Part shown: piece by piece, positions 50,463 through 60,371 of the stretch
Layout: each line of letters starts with the position of its first letter
Position numbering within the stretch: position 1 is the stretch's first letter
Assembly: GCA_949358305.1 (NCBI GenBank)
Contig: OX442314.1
Coordinates: 55,313,369 to 55,377,368 of the forward strand
Source of the DNA: Strigamia acuminata
Lineage: Eukaryota; Arthropoda; Chilopoda; Geophilomorpha; Linotaeniidae
Direction: 5' to 3'
Length of the DNA: 64,000 nt
Notes under the pieces: model-generated
Seen by the model: only the letters and a program-made list of their open reading frames with translations
Database searches by the model: none
What the model was told of the DNA's origin: nothing
Position numbers and translations under genes: made by a program

Positions 50463-50966
50463 CGATCTCCGTTCGGCGAAGCCATAACGACCGACGAGGC
50501 GTTCCCCAGCCGCTCGACCGGCCCAATGCCCAAATTATTGGAACTGGCCAAAATCTGCCATCCCATGAGCTTGGAAAGCGCCCGAACCGCCGTGACCTGA
50601 TGCCGCGAAATCTGACACAGAATGAGATCGCGCAACTCCTGAGGTTCGTACAACATCCGCATCACTTTTCCGTCCCTGCAGATCGCCTTGATCGTCTTCT
50701 CGCACACGTGCACAATGATCGACGTGCGACACACGGTCTCGCAGCCGTGCGTCACGATGTCGATCTTGACGCAACTCTGCGTGGGGCTGTTGAGGCAGTT
50801 CCAGTGGGCCACGATCAGCGGGTCCTTGATCTCGCGCGCCAGCGTGTCGATCACGTACATGGTGCGCATCCAGAGCACCACGTGCGCGCCTGTTTGATGA
50901 TCTGCTCAAGGAGCGCCTCGCTCTTTACTGCCTTTACATGTAAACTCTCTCCAAATTCCTCGCAAA
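50463..50966 (-). pseudogene. MED17: Mediator complex subunit 17, C-terminal exon, with a 1-bp frameshift
   Basis: On the minus strand an acceptor (gcactgcag) opens the exon at 50966 and a donor (GATCG|GTAAAT) closes it at 50463. It encodes SEALLEQIIKQA, then after a one-base frame change near 50890 HVVLWMRTMYVIDTLAREI, YEPQELRDLILCQISRHQ, LMGWQILASSNNLGIGPVE and LGNASSVVMASPNGD. This closely follows the animal MED17 C-terminal region; MED17 is the Mediator head subunit that bridges activators and RNA polymerase II. The upstream and final MED17 exons are not in view. High GC contrasts with the surroundings. Frame loss could be an error or a true lesion. Confidence 0.85.
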
Positions 50967-51795
50967 CTGCAGTGCCACTACATGTCGATTCAGATGCTTA
51001 GGTGCCTGGGCAAAATAATAACGCCAGAAGTATAAAATGCGGGCAACGCCGATATACGATAAAACAAAACAATTAATTTTGTTAGAATGTAACAGGTGTG
51101 GATTAACCCTTGCATGGATTTTCTTCCCTTCCCCCCCATGTATGATTAGAAGGTAAACTTGAATAAAAATTTGCAATAAGTAAATACAATTGAAATAATT
51201 GAAAACAGTGTATGATTTATTTTATTTAAAATTATAGAAATAGAAAATGTACAAATTAAATGAATGCATTGCACACCTTGGAAATTTAATTTCTTAAAAT
51301 AAAAATAGTTTTTTTTATATTTTCTAATAACAATTCAGAGATAATCAAATCAATAAAGCCTGAACTAAAAAAAGTGAACACTTGACGAGTAAATTATAAA
51401 AATCAAGCAGACTTAATACCTCAAATTAGCCAAGAGAAAATATTTTTGAAAATCATTCATGTGGTGAAAGCTCATGGATAGCTACACATAAAGAGATTTT
51501 TACATTTCATTTGAAATACAGGTTTTGCAGGTTTCCTTTGTCCACGACCCTCTTTTACCATGCGGGCCTCTAATAGCGCGCAGAGAGCAAAAGTATATTT
51601 TGCAAATAGTGCGTGCGCCTCTTATACTGCACGGGTGTATAGTTAGAGACCCAAAATTTTCTAAATATACCAAAAAAGGACGATGAATAAAACGTTTTAC
51701 GCGCGTTTCAGTTTAAAATTTTACATAAAATAACTGCAAAAATCAACCATTTTGAATTTAACAGTTCTGAATGTAATAAACGAATGCAAAACCTT
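50967..51795 (-). repeat. Region downstream of zinc-finger unit 4
   Basis: Starts with MED17 intron, then shares blocks with 35166-35829. The block near 51040-51085 recurs at 63955-64000. Confidence 0.6.
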
Positions 51796-52749
51796 TTAAT
51801 TTGAATGCTTTGCTTCATGCTTTTTCAAGCCATGTTCTTTTAGTTGCACACTTCTAATACAGGAATAAACACACAAATCACACTTGAATGGCTTTTCTCG
51901 CCTATGAGTTAATAAATGTCTTTTTAGAATTCCACTTCGAACACCAGAATAAGCGCACAAATGGCACTTGAATGGTTTTTCCCCCGTATGAGTTAAAATA
52001 TGATTTTTTAGTTGATCACTTGTTATAGAGGAATAAGCACACAAATGACATTTGAATGGTTTTTCCCCGGTATGGGTTGCAACATGTCGTTTTAAATTCC
52101 CACTGTCATTGCAAGAAAAAGCGCACAAGTGACAATGGAATGATTTTTCCCTTGTATGGGTTGCAATATGTCTTTTTAGTTGCCCACTTGTAATGCTGGA
52201 ATAAGGACACAAATGACACTTGAATGGTTTTTTCCCAGAATGGATTAATAAATGTCTTTTTAAATCAGAACTTCCAACACAAGAATAAGCACACAAATGG
52301 CACTTGAATGGTTTTTCCCCACTATGTACTAATAAATGTTTTTTTAAAGCCCCACTTTCAACACAAGAATAAGCACACAAATGACACTTGAATGGTTTTT
52401 TCCCAGAATGGATTAATAAATGTCTTTTTAAATCAGAACTTCCAACACAAGAGTAAGCACACAAATGGCATTTGAATAGTTTTTCCCTAGTGTGTGTTAA
52501 TAAATGTTTTTTTAAAGCCCCACTTGTAATACAGGAATAAGCACACAAATGGCACTTGAATGGTTTTTCCCCGGTATGGGTTGCGACATGTCTTTTTAAA
52601 TTCCCTTTTTGATTGCTAGAATAAGCACAAAAATTACATCTGTAAGGCTTTTCACCGGTGTGTGTAAGCATGTGTTGTTTCAAATGTGAATAAGTCAAAC
52701 CCGAATAATCACACAGATTGCAACAGAAATCCTTGCGTTTTGTCTTCAT
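51796..52749 (-). CDS. C2H2 zinc-finger protein, 11 fingers (unit 4)
   Basis: 317 residues starting MKTKRKDFCC, 11 fingers, ending QLKEHGLKKHEAKHSN. Fingers 4 and 6 are nearly identical (VGSSDLKRHLLIHSGKKPF), marking a recent internal duplication. Helix residues again differ from the other units. Upstream acceptor gatttcag at about 52836 conserved. Likely functional. Confidence 0.9.
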   Translation of the reverse strand: MKTKRKDFCCNLCDYSGLTYSHLKQHMLTHTGEKPYRCNFCAYSSNQKGNLKRHVATHTGEKPFKCHLCAYSCITSGALKKHLLTHTREKLFKCHLCAYSCVGSSDLKRHLLIHSGKKPFKCHLCAYSCVESGALKKHLLVHSGEKPFKCHLCAYSCVGSSDLKRHLLIHSGKKPFKCHLCPYSSITSGQLKRHIATHTREKSFHCHLCAFSCNDSGNLKRHVATHTGEKPFKCHLCAYSSITSDQLKNHILTHTGEKPFKCHLCAYSGVRSGILKRHLLTHRREKPFKCDLCVYSCIRSVQLKEHGLKKHEAKHSN

Positions 52750-53618
52750 TTTGGATTGTAATAAAATATCACAACTTGCAGCTGACTTGTGAGTGGCAAA
52801 CTGACAGCGACTGAATTTATCACGAGATGAATACTTATTCTGAAATCAAAACAAGAAAGAGAAATAAATAATATCCCCAGTGCAAGCACTGGAACAAAAA
52901 GTTGTCAGGGTCGTATCATAAATAGTTAAAATAAAAATAAAATAGATAAATAACTAAATGAAACGTTTTGCACACGTTTTGAATAGAAATTTTAATTTCA
53001 ACTGAAATGTGTGTAAAATGTCTAATTTATCACCATTTTTTGGTATATTTCGAAACATTTGAGGCCCGCTTGCGATCTGCAAAATTTTCAAAATAGAGGG
53101 CAGTAGATTTGTGATATTTGTAGAAAATTTGGAAATATATTGAAAATACATTGTGAACAGAGAATAATGCATAAAACAGTACAAATTCGTACCAATAGGG
53201 TAAAACATGAAATCGGACCAATCAGGACGCTGTGAAATTTCGCATTTGCTGAAATTTATATTTGATTATTTGTTACGCTTATTTTTGATGATTTCTTTGA
53301 TTTAATTCTGTATTTGGTCACCACTGAGTGACCTCTTTTTCGATTCCCGAACATTGACCCTTGAACCCAAAACTCCCCTTTTTTCCCCAGAACCAATTAT
53401 CTTAAAAACCCAAGGTTCTTTTTATGGTGAATTAAAAGTTTTACCCTGTTAAGACGCACTTTATTTTGCTGGCGATGAATTTTAAGAACTAAATTGAAAC
53501 AGAGACTGAAAAATTCGACCTAAGACTCCGAACTCCGATTTGTGATCATCACGTGAGTGTATTTCATCGTTGGAATTTTACAGACGCAGGGTCGAAAAAT
53601 ACATGTCTGTCCATACAA
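52750..53618 (-). repeat. Upstream region of zinc-finger unit 4
   Basis: First 300 bp conserved with other units (5' exon, acceptor, intron). From about 53060 on unassigned sequence without a gene. Confidence 0.5.
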
Positions 53619-53620
53619 TA

Positions 53621-54250
53621 GGTGCATTCAATATCAATAAGGAGAAGTGACTTCTCCTTAAGTTGAAAAAATAAGTCATTTGAAAGAAGTGACTTATGTT
53701 TGAACGCGCTTATTATCTTACTTAAGTGTTTGACTTCTATCAAGTTGTGACGAGTTCTGAGCATGCTCAGAACAAGGAAAACAAGGAAAACGGAAAAAAA
53801 CACGAAGAAAATTTGTCAAGAAGCGTGCGGCCGCAGCAATGTTAATCTCGCATTCGTAAAAAAAAATATGTGCTCTAAAATTCTAAAAACCACATGCATC
53901 TCTTCTTCTTGTGTTAATTAGAAGTTCATGTGGTTTTTAGAATTTTAGAGCACATATTTATTTTGTTTTAGGCAACAAAAATCCTTTCGGCGATGAGCGA
54001 ATTAGATCGGAAAAGATGGCGGCCAAAAATTTCTAAAACGAGGCGAAACCAGGCGATATGCGCATGCGCATCATTATTTAAGTCACTTATTGTAAAGAAG
54101 AAGTAACTATTTTTTCACTTCTCCTTCTTTCACTTATTTGACTTCTTTCAAAACGACTTTCAGAAATATGACACAAAAGTCGTCATATCCGGTTGTGAGA
54201 AGTCAAAAAAGTGAAAGAAGTCACTTCTCCTTATTGATATTGAATGCACC
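53621..54250. mobile_element. 630-bp MITE
   Basis: ggtgcattcaatatcaataa at the left is mirrored exactly at 54231-54250; arms extend over more than 30 bp. TA at both borders (53619-53620, 54251-54252), as in mariner-like or PIF-like elements. A second hairpin is nested inside at 53863-53959. No transposase. Confidence 0.8.
53863..53959. mobile_element. 97-bp hairpin nested in the MITE
   Basis: aaatatgtgctctaaaattc and on to ccacatg is mirrored exactly at the right with a loop of about 30 bp. Confidence 0.65.
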
Positions 54251-54365
54251 TATTGACTGTCCAGGAAATGCACCCCCCCCCCACCTCACCCCCACTTAAA
54301 AATTCAACGAATCCAAATAGACAATATGAGATTTGAAACGATTTTCAAAAAGTATCTACCATATA

Positions 54366-54613
54366 CCGTATTTTATCGATTAACAGCCGCGGCTCTTATT
54401 CAAAACTGCCATTTTTGTCAGCAATTACAATATCGGTTTTTCGTTTTTTACATTTGTTTAATGAAACAAACGAAGTCTGAATGTCCCGAATGAAGCATAT
54501 GTTCCATCTTTCGTGAGGTTAAATCCGGATTCAATACCGTACTTTTGCAAAAATACTGTATTCTTGGTGTCTCGACTACTATTCGAGGGCGACTCTTAAT
54601 CGGTAAAATACGG
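54366..54613. mobile_element. 248-bp MITE, ccgtatttta termini
   Basis: Left ccgtattttatcgattaa and right reverse complement with one mismatch, TA on each side. Confidence 0.65.
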
Positions 54614-54619
54614 TATATT

Positions 54620-55116
54620 AAAAATATATTGTGAAATTTCAAAATTACACAATGTTTATACAGTTATTGTAAAATGGTCTCTTTCCTAGATTGTAAATGT
54701 GTTGAGAAAATACTACTGCCATCGAATTGGAGCCTGCCTCAAATAAGAGCTGCAGCTGAAAAATATCGTGTTATCGCAACAAGTGTTGGGCGTGATGCCC
54801 CTTACTTGTACCGCTGTACAAGTACGTGATATACGACACAGACGCAGAAAGTATCGCGGTCCCGATTCGCAGTACCTAAAGCTGTACAACGGTACAAGTA
54901 TGGGGTACAACTGCATTAGCTCACAAACTACCGCAGTCCCGGTACTGTACCAGGATTTTGCTGTACATCTCGCGGTATACGGTAGAACACGAGAAAACAT
55001 GAGATACTCGTGTTTTCTCCCGTTTTCCACTTTAATTTTAATAAGTTGATGTTAACTTGAGTATAAACATTAATAAGTTCTAAAATCAATAAAAAACAAT
55101 TAAAAATGTGTAGAAG
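54620..55116. repeat. Zinc-finger spacer block with short palindromes, unit 4
   Basis: Contains cggtcccgattcgcagtacc and gtacaagtacgtgat-type inverted motifs, and the exon-like block cgtgttttctcccgttttcc shared with 37560 and 43710. No gene. Confidence 0.5.
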
Positions 55117-55118
55117 TA

Positions 55119-55527
55119 CTGCCTTGAATAAACGCCGGGCGTAATCAAACGCCGGTTCTCGTTTAAACGCCGGGCAATCAGCGACCAAATACTAATTAGC
55201 GGCGTATTAACGCCGGGTATGCGATCAACCGATAATTACGTTCGAATAACGTTCGGAACGTACACGTTACTTGCAGTATTTTCAAATGTAGGAATACAGT
55301 TTTTAACAAGTTTTCCTGCTTCACTGCTGCATTTCAACCTTTTATGGCTCCAACAAATAAAAAAAAACCGAGGTACAACATTGAATTAAAAAAATTATTA
55401 CCATATGCCATATTTTACACTTTTTTTTTGGATAAACGTCCGGTTCGAATAATCGCCTGGGTTTGAATAAGCGCCTGGCGGGCAAGTCGTAAATAAAAAT
55501 AAACGCCCGGGCGTTTATTCAAGGCAG
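55119..55527. mobile_element. 409-bp MITE with acgccgggc motifs
   Basis: ctgccttgaataaacgcc at the left is mirrored at the right, TA on each side. Several internal aaacgccgg motifs in both orientations. A related end lies at 47638. Confidence 0.7.
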
Positions 55528-57351
55528 TACAGTATTAATAAGCTTGTAATGGATCCAATTTGGGCGTGTGGGTGATTTGTTGCACACAGAACGGATGTGT
55601 TGATGCTTGGCCGCCTGGAAAATGAACTTTTTAGCCATTTTGTTCAGAGTTGTGTGGCTTGGCGTTACAAGATAAAATTGGAAAAATGCAGCGGTTTGTA
55701 GGAAATTCGTTGGATAATTTAGGAAATCAGTGGAAATTTATTAGATAATTTAGGAATACGGTTGTAATTTGTTGAATAATTCAGAAATTCGATCAAAATT
55801 TATTAAATAATTTAGGAATTCGGTCTAAATTTATAGAATAATTTAGGAATCTGGTCGCAATTTGGTAAATTGAGAATTTGGTTGAGATTTTAGGAATACA
55901 GTCGAAACTCTTTATAACGAATCGCGATATAACGAATTATCGATAGAACGAATACCTAAATATGACCGGTTTGGTTGGCTGGCCGTAGAACACCATGTTA
56001 AAAAATTTCGATATAACAAATTCTCGTTATAACGAATCGATTTTTCGGGTCCCTTGCAATTTGTTATAAAGAGTTTCGACTGTAATTCCAAAATTCGGTT
56101 TGAAATTCAATCGAAATTCATCAAAATCTTATCAAATACACTCGATATTCATCAAAATCATGTCATATTCACTCGAAATTCATCAAAATCTTATCTAAAA
56201 CACACAAAATTCATCAAAATCTCATCCAATCCACAAAAAGTTTATTATTAATAAACTTTTAATTGGATTGTATTAATTTTATAACTTATTGATGTTTATA
56301 CTCACTTTAAATGAATGTAAACATCAACTTTTAAAATTAAAGTGGCAAACGGGAGAATACACCAGAATCTAGTGTTTGGTCTGGCCTGGTTTTGTTACGC
56401 CCTTTTTCAAATATAATCAAATCATAATTGTATTGTAAATAATTCAATTAATTAATAATAAAATCACATAAATTATAATAAGCCGGCCCAACCGCTCCCC
56501 GCCCAGCAGATTCAGAACGTTTCCAAATCTTTCACAGAGTTTAGGCTTACTTTCACCCCTGAGTCTGACTAAAACCGATACCGATTGTATACCTTTAATA
56601 TACGAATGAGGTGAGACAAAGTCCTGGATAAAAATTGAGAAATCTTGTGGTGCTTTGTTAATTCAACCTTGTCCAAGATTCAACACCGTCAACCCGATGA
56701 TAATTTATGATTCCGCGCCCAGTCCGTCTTGTTTGCTCAAAAGCCTCTACAGAAATACATCTTTATAGACAAAATCAAATCAACAAGCATTGCGCTAAAT
56801 TATATTTACGAGTATGCGAGTATTTTGTGAGATATTCTGCTTTCCTAGCCGCGCACAACACGTTGTCGCTCAGTTGATTTTTCGCTAGTTATGCATCGGT
56901 GCGCCCAATCACGGCTCTTCTCACAGTTGGCCAATTACATCGCTCCATGCATCTTGGGAAACAGATGGCGCCAAACTCGAATTTTGGACTGTTCGATCCG
57001 ATGTGTGATGAAATAGCGCTTTCTCACATTTTATAGATTTGTGAGAGGAATTAAATGCCAAGAAAATTTGTTTCTCCACGAAGAAGCATGAATTTCTCAC
57101 CAATAATATTTATTTACACATAAAAAAAATTTGTATTTACACCAAAATAATTTGTTTCCTTCTGAAGTAATTTGTTTTTTTACGAAATAATTTGTATTTA
57201 CACATTCCGTATAGGTATTTCCTCTCAATGTGCACCCGCGCAGTTTCGGCAGCACTCTATTGGACACTCGCAGTCTTATAAAGACCTGCTAATTAGCTGC
57301 AAAAATTAATTAATTAATATCTTTTCCTATCCACAAATCAAACTTTGAAAA
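55528..57351 (-). repeat. Zinc-finger spacer modules b-d, unit 4 (variant B)
   Basis: Colinear with 43000-44763 and 37640-39316, with Tigger copy 3 in module b. No gene. Confidence 0.7.
55899..56082 (+). mobile_element. Tigger-like element, copy 3 (184 bp, internally deleted)
   Basis: Both termini intact, TA on each side (55897-55898, 56083-56084), no ORF. The paralogous uninterrupted site at about 43400 reads aggaataattcc, so the insertion duplicated a single TA. Confidence 0.88.
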
Positions 57352-57671
57352 GATCGATTTTTGAGTCAAATAATCGATTTTTGAGTCAAATAATCGATTT
57401 TTGAGTCAAATAATCGATTTTTGAGTCAAATAATCGATTTTTGAGTCAAATAATCGATTTTTGAGTCAAATAATCGATTTTTGAGTCAAATAATCGATTT
57501 TTGAGTCAAATAATCGATTTTTGAGTCAAATAATCGATTTTTGAGTCAAATAATCGATTTTTGAGTCAAATAATCGATTTTTGAGTCAAATAATCGATTT
57601 TTGAGTCAAATAATCGATTTTTGAATCAAATAATCGATTTTTGAGTCAAATAATCGATTTTTGAGTCAAAA
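57352..57671. repeat. 20-bp satellite with an AP-1 site per unit, 16 copies
   Basis: Same unit as at 39317; nearly all copies identical (one has gaatca). Flanked by inverted sequences: 57310-57371 and 57690-57750 pair with about 80% identity. Confidence 0.95.
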
Positions 57672-57835
57672 AATTTTCTGTTGTTATTTTTGACTCAAAA
57701 ATGATTTTTTTTCAAAGGTTTGATTTTTGGATCGGAAAAAAAATTAAATTACTTGCAACAAATGTAAATCTTTGCAGATAATGTGCGGGCCATTCTTAGA
57801 CCATGGCTCTCCCATAGAGCGCTGTAGGTGCACAA

Positions 57836-58200
57836 TGAGAAGAAATACCGGACGGATGCCACGTGGTCTGGAAGAGCCACGGGACGCTGGACACAACACA
57901 CACGATAAGAATACTACGAAATACACAGGAGACACAGGTTTAGTTTAATTTAAGCTTTATTGTTGTCTAGGGGTATGATGTCGTGTCTCATGGTGCATTT
58001 CCCAATGCGATGGCTGCGAACAGCCATCCCTAACAAGACCGCATGGCACAGCGGCCATTGGTCGCACGACACGCGTGGTCAGTATTCGGATTCGCCATAA
58101 CGTTCGCTAGAACGACGAATGGTCGCGGCTTACTTGGACGCTCAGGTCCCAGTGGGCAACAGAGTCGCCACGCCGATCATTCGAGTCGCCATCGTAGTCA
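57836..58200 (-). repeat. Solo LTR-like copy 1 (minus orientation), diverged
   Basis: Reverse complement aligns with 63081-63449: the cacgtggt segment, acaacaataaagc polyadenylation signal and gcgatggctg region match. The 5' end is degraded. No partner LTR or internal region is obvious. Confidence 0.6.
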
Positions 58201-58590
58201 GTTTGGTGGAGCGGTCGTTGAAGCTACCGTTCGCCTTGCTGGCTAGAAGAGAACTCCTTGGCCTCCGCAGGGTCTACTGTTAGAGAGTTTTGTTACAATA
58301 ATTAATGTGTTAGAGATTAAGTTGATTTGTGGAACGAGTTTGTTATTATTAATGTTGAGTTGAATGGCATTGTGGGATTGTGTGAACTTGATGTTTGTCG
58401 GTGATTATCAGCGCGAAGCGCTTGTGTGTAATTTGAAGCTACGAATTACAATTAAAACAATTGTTTTGATTAAAATGAATTTACTTTTTATTAATTTACT
58501 ATGTTTTGTCGGTTAAACGGTAGCAGTAGTGACCACTTCATGAGAACCATGAAGATCATCAGGTAATATAGTTGCTGTAGGTTTTACTGT
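58201..58590. other. No gene seen
   Basis: AT-rich, unassigned. Confidence 0.3.
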
Positions 58591-59055
58591 TTAGCCACCT
58601 ATTGCAGACTCAGTGACGTAAGTAGTACCAGAAATAACCGTCTCCAACTGTGTTGTTGTTACTGGAGTAGGTTTTACTGTTTGGCCAACTACTTCGGAAA
58701 AAATGGTGTAAGTTTTACCACCAGAAATAACCATATTAATCTGTGTTGTTGTTACTGGAGTAGGGTTTACTGTTTGGCCAACTATTGTAGAAACAACGGT
58801 GTAAGTAGTACCATTAATAACCTCTTCAAACTGTGTTGTTGTTACTGGAGTAGGATTTACTGTTTGGTCAACTATTGTGGAAACAACGGTGTAAGTAGTA
58901 CCATTAATAACCTCTTCAAACTGTGTTGTTGTTACTGGAGTAGGATTTACTGTTTGGCCAACTATTGTGGAAACAACGGTGTTAGTAGTACCAGAAATAA
59001 CCGTCTCAAACTGTGTTGTTGTTACTGGAGTAGGATTTACAGCCGCAGTGGTCAT
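58591..59055 (-). CDS. Threonine-rich protein of 30-residue repeats
   Basis: 154 residues made of five repeats of 30 residues (90 bp). The consensus unit is NPTPVTTTQFEEVINGTTYT followed by VVSTIVGQTV. It is rich in Thr and Val and has potential N- and O-glycosylation sites, like extracellular mucin-like or wall-type proteins. No signal peptide, no anchor. An acceptor-like aaattag lies just upstream at about 59088, so this may be one exon of a larger secreted protein, or part of a mobile element. The repeats differ at several sites, including a variant ISGGKTYTIFSEVV, so they are not a fresh expansion. Family unknown. Confidence 0.45.
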   Translation of the reverse strand: MTTAAVNPTPVTTTQFETVISGTTNTVVSTIVGQTVNPTPVTTTQFEEVINGTTYTVVSTIVDQTVNPTPVTTTQFEEVINGTTYTVVSTIVGQTVNPTPVTTTQINMVISGGKTYTIFSEVVGQTVKPTPVTTTQLETVISGTTYVTESAIGG

Positions 59056-59089
59056 CGGATGAGGTTGTGACGATTCTACTTTTAGGCTA

Positions 59090-60368
59090 ATTTATTAGCC
59101 AAAATGAGTGAGATAAATCGGTTTAAACAAGACGTTGCTAAGTCTAGCAACAACCTAACCGAGATAAGCTATGGAATTCTGTGTAATGCAAATAAGTGAA
59201 CGAATGGAGACAACTTACGGTTTTGTATGACATAAACATATTTATTATCTGTAATAACAATGATGGGGTTCTTGAACGCGTGTAAACGGGCGGCATCAAC
59301 TGGTTGAGGATCCGGGCAAAGCCAGAGGAGTACGGCTGACTTGCGGCATCGTCACAAATATACTACGGAGTAGTATGAGGTTCGCAGACGCGAATAACTG
59401 AAAAGCGCGAAGAGTCCTTCGCGTATGTTTAGGAATATCCTTCAGAATATTCCACGTTTTTGAAGTTAGTAAAATATAACAATTTATTGTTATATATTTG
59501 TTAATTGGGCAGGGACAGTCACGACACTTAGGAGAACCATCGCGGGAGTTGTTGAGACTCCATCCGCCAGCATGCCTTACGACGACAAGATCTCGTGATC
59601 AGGCGCCGAGTATTTGTTTGTACGCTTTAAGTCGCTATTGGTGGTACTAACCACCAGGTAAACATTTGTAATTGGGGTTAGCAAGACAGGATTACCAGTG
59701 CCCGGGTAGTTATTTAACGTAATGTTAACACATTACTCTCGGGCTACCAACCCGGCGTGTGTACCTGTAAATAAGCCTTTTACCGACCTTTAACGTACGG
59801 AAGGACCATAAAGAGAACCCGGGTTAATCAATCCCGTGCATGGACGATATACTATGCCACCGTACAGAATCTAACTGCTCCTTAGAGCAGCAAGCTAAAG
59901 CTACGGGACTATTTCATGTATGTAACATGCTTATTACCGGGTTAGTCTTCCCGAAATAGCCCTACAACAACAATAACAATATAGTAATGAATACTAATTG
60001 TGGAGAGCTGAGGTGGCCTGATGTGTCGATAGAGAAAGTGAGATCAAACGATAACAACAATTCAACTACAGACAATATAGACATATTCAGTTATCAAGCC
60101 AAGAGGGGGATACTGGTCAGCCGACCAGAGTTTATATAGTCTGTAGGATAATTAGATTGGCGACAGCCAATCAGCTGTCCGAATCGGTGGATTCGTGGAT
60201 CACTAGTCCGGACCTAAAAGAAGACTGGGCGCAGACCAAGCGGAGGACGGGGGTCAAGGAGAGTCCAATTGATTCTCCCCTTATGGTAAGTAAAGGGTTA
60301 TTGATTCGGTAGAATCAATATTACAAATAAATAATATTTGTTAGTGTTAAATAAAATATTGTATATTT
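59090..60368. other. Unexplained 1.2-kb stretch
   Basis: Less AT-rich than neighbours, no ORF over 50 codons that looks real. Contains short inverted motifs (gggactatttc / gaaatagccc near 59910-59965; gaatatccttcagaatattc at 59433). It does not match other repeats in the window, rRNA or tRNA genes as far as I can see. It might be a retroelement end. Confidence 0.3.
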
Positions 60369-60371
60369 TAT

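Noticed and set aside
39317-57671. Regular 20-bp arrays considered as CRISPR
   Set aside because: The repeats are head to tail with no unique spacers and the DNA is eukaryotic.
59220-60300. Considered as rRNA or snRNA sequence because of short GC-rich motifs
   Set aside because: I could not align it with any rRNA core motif; left as unexplained.
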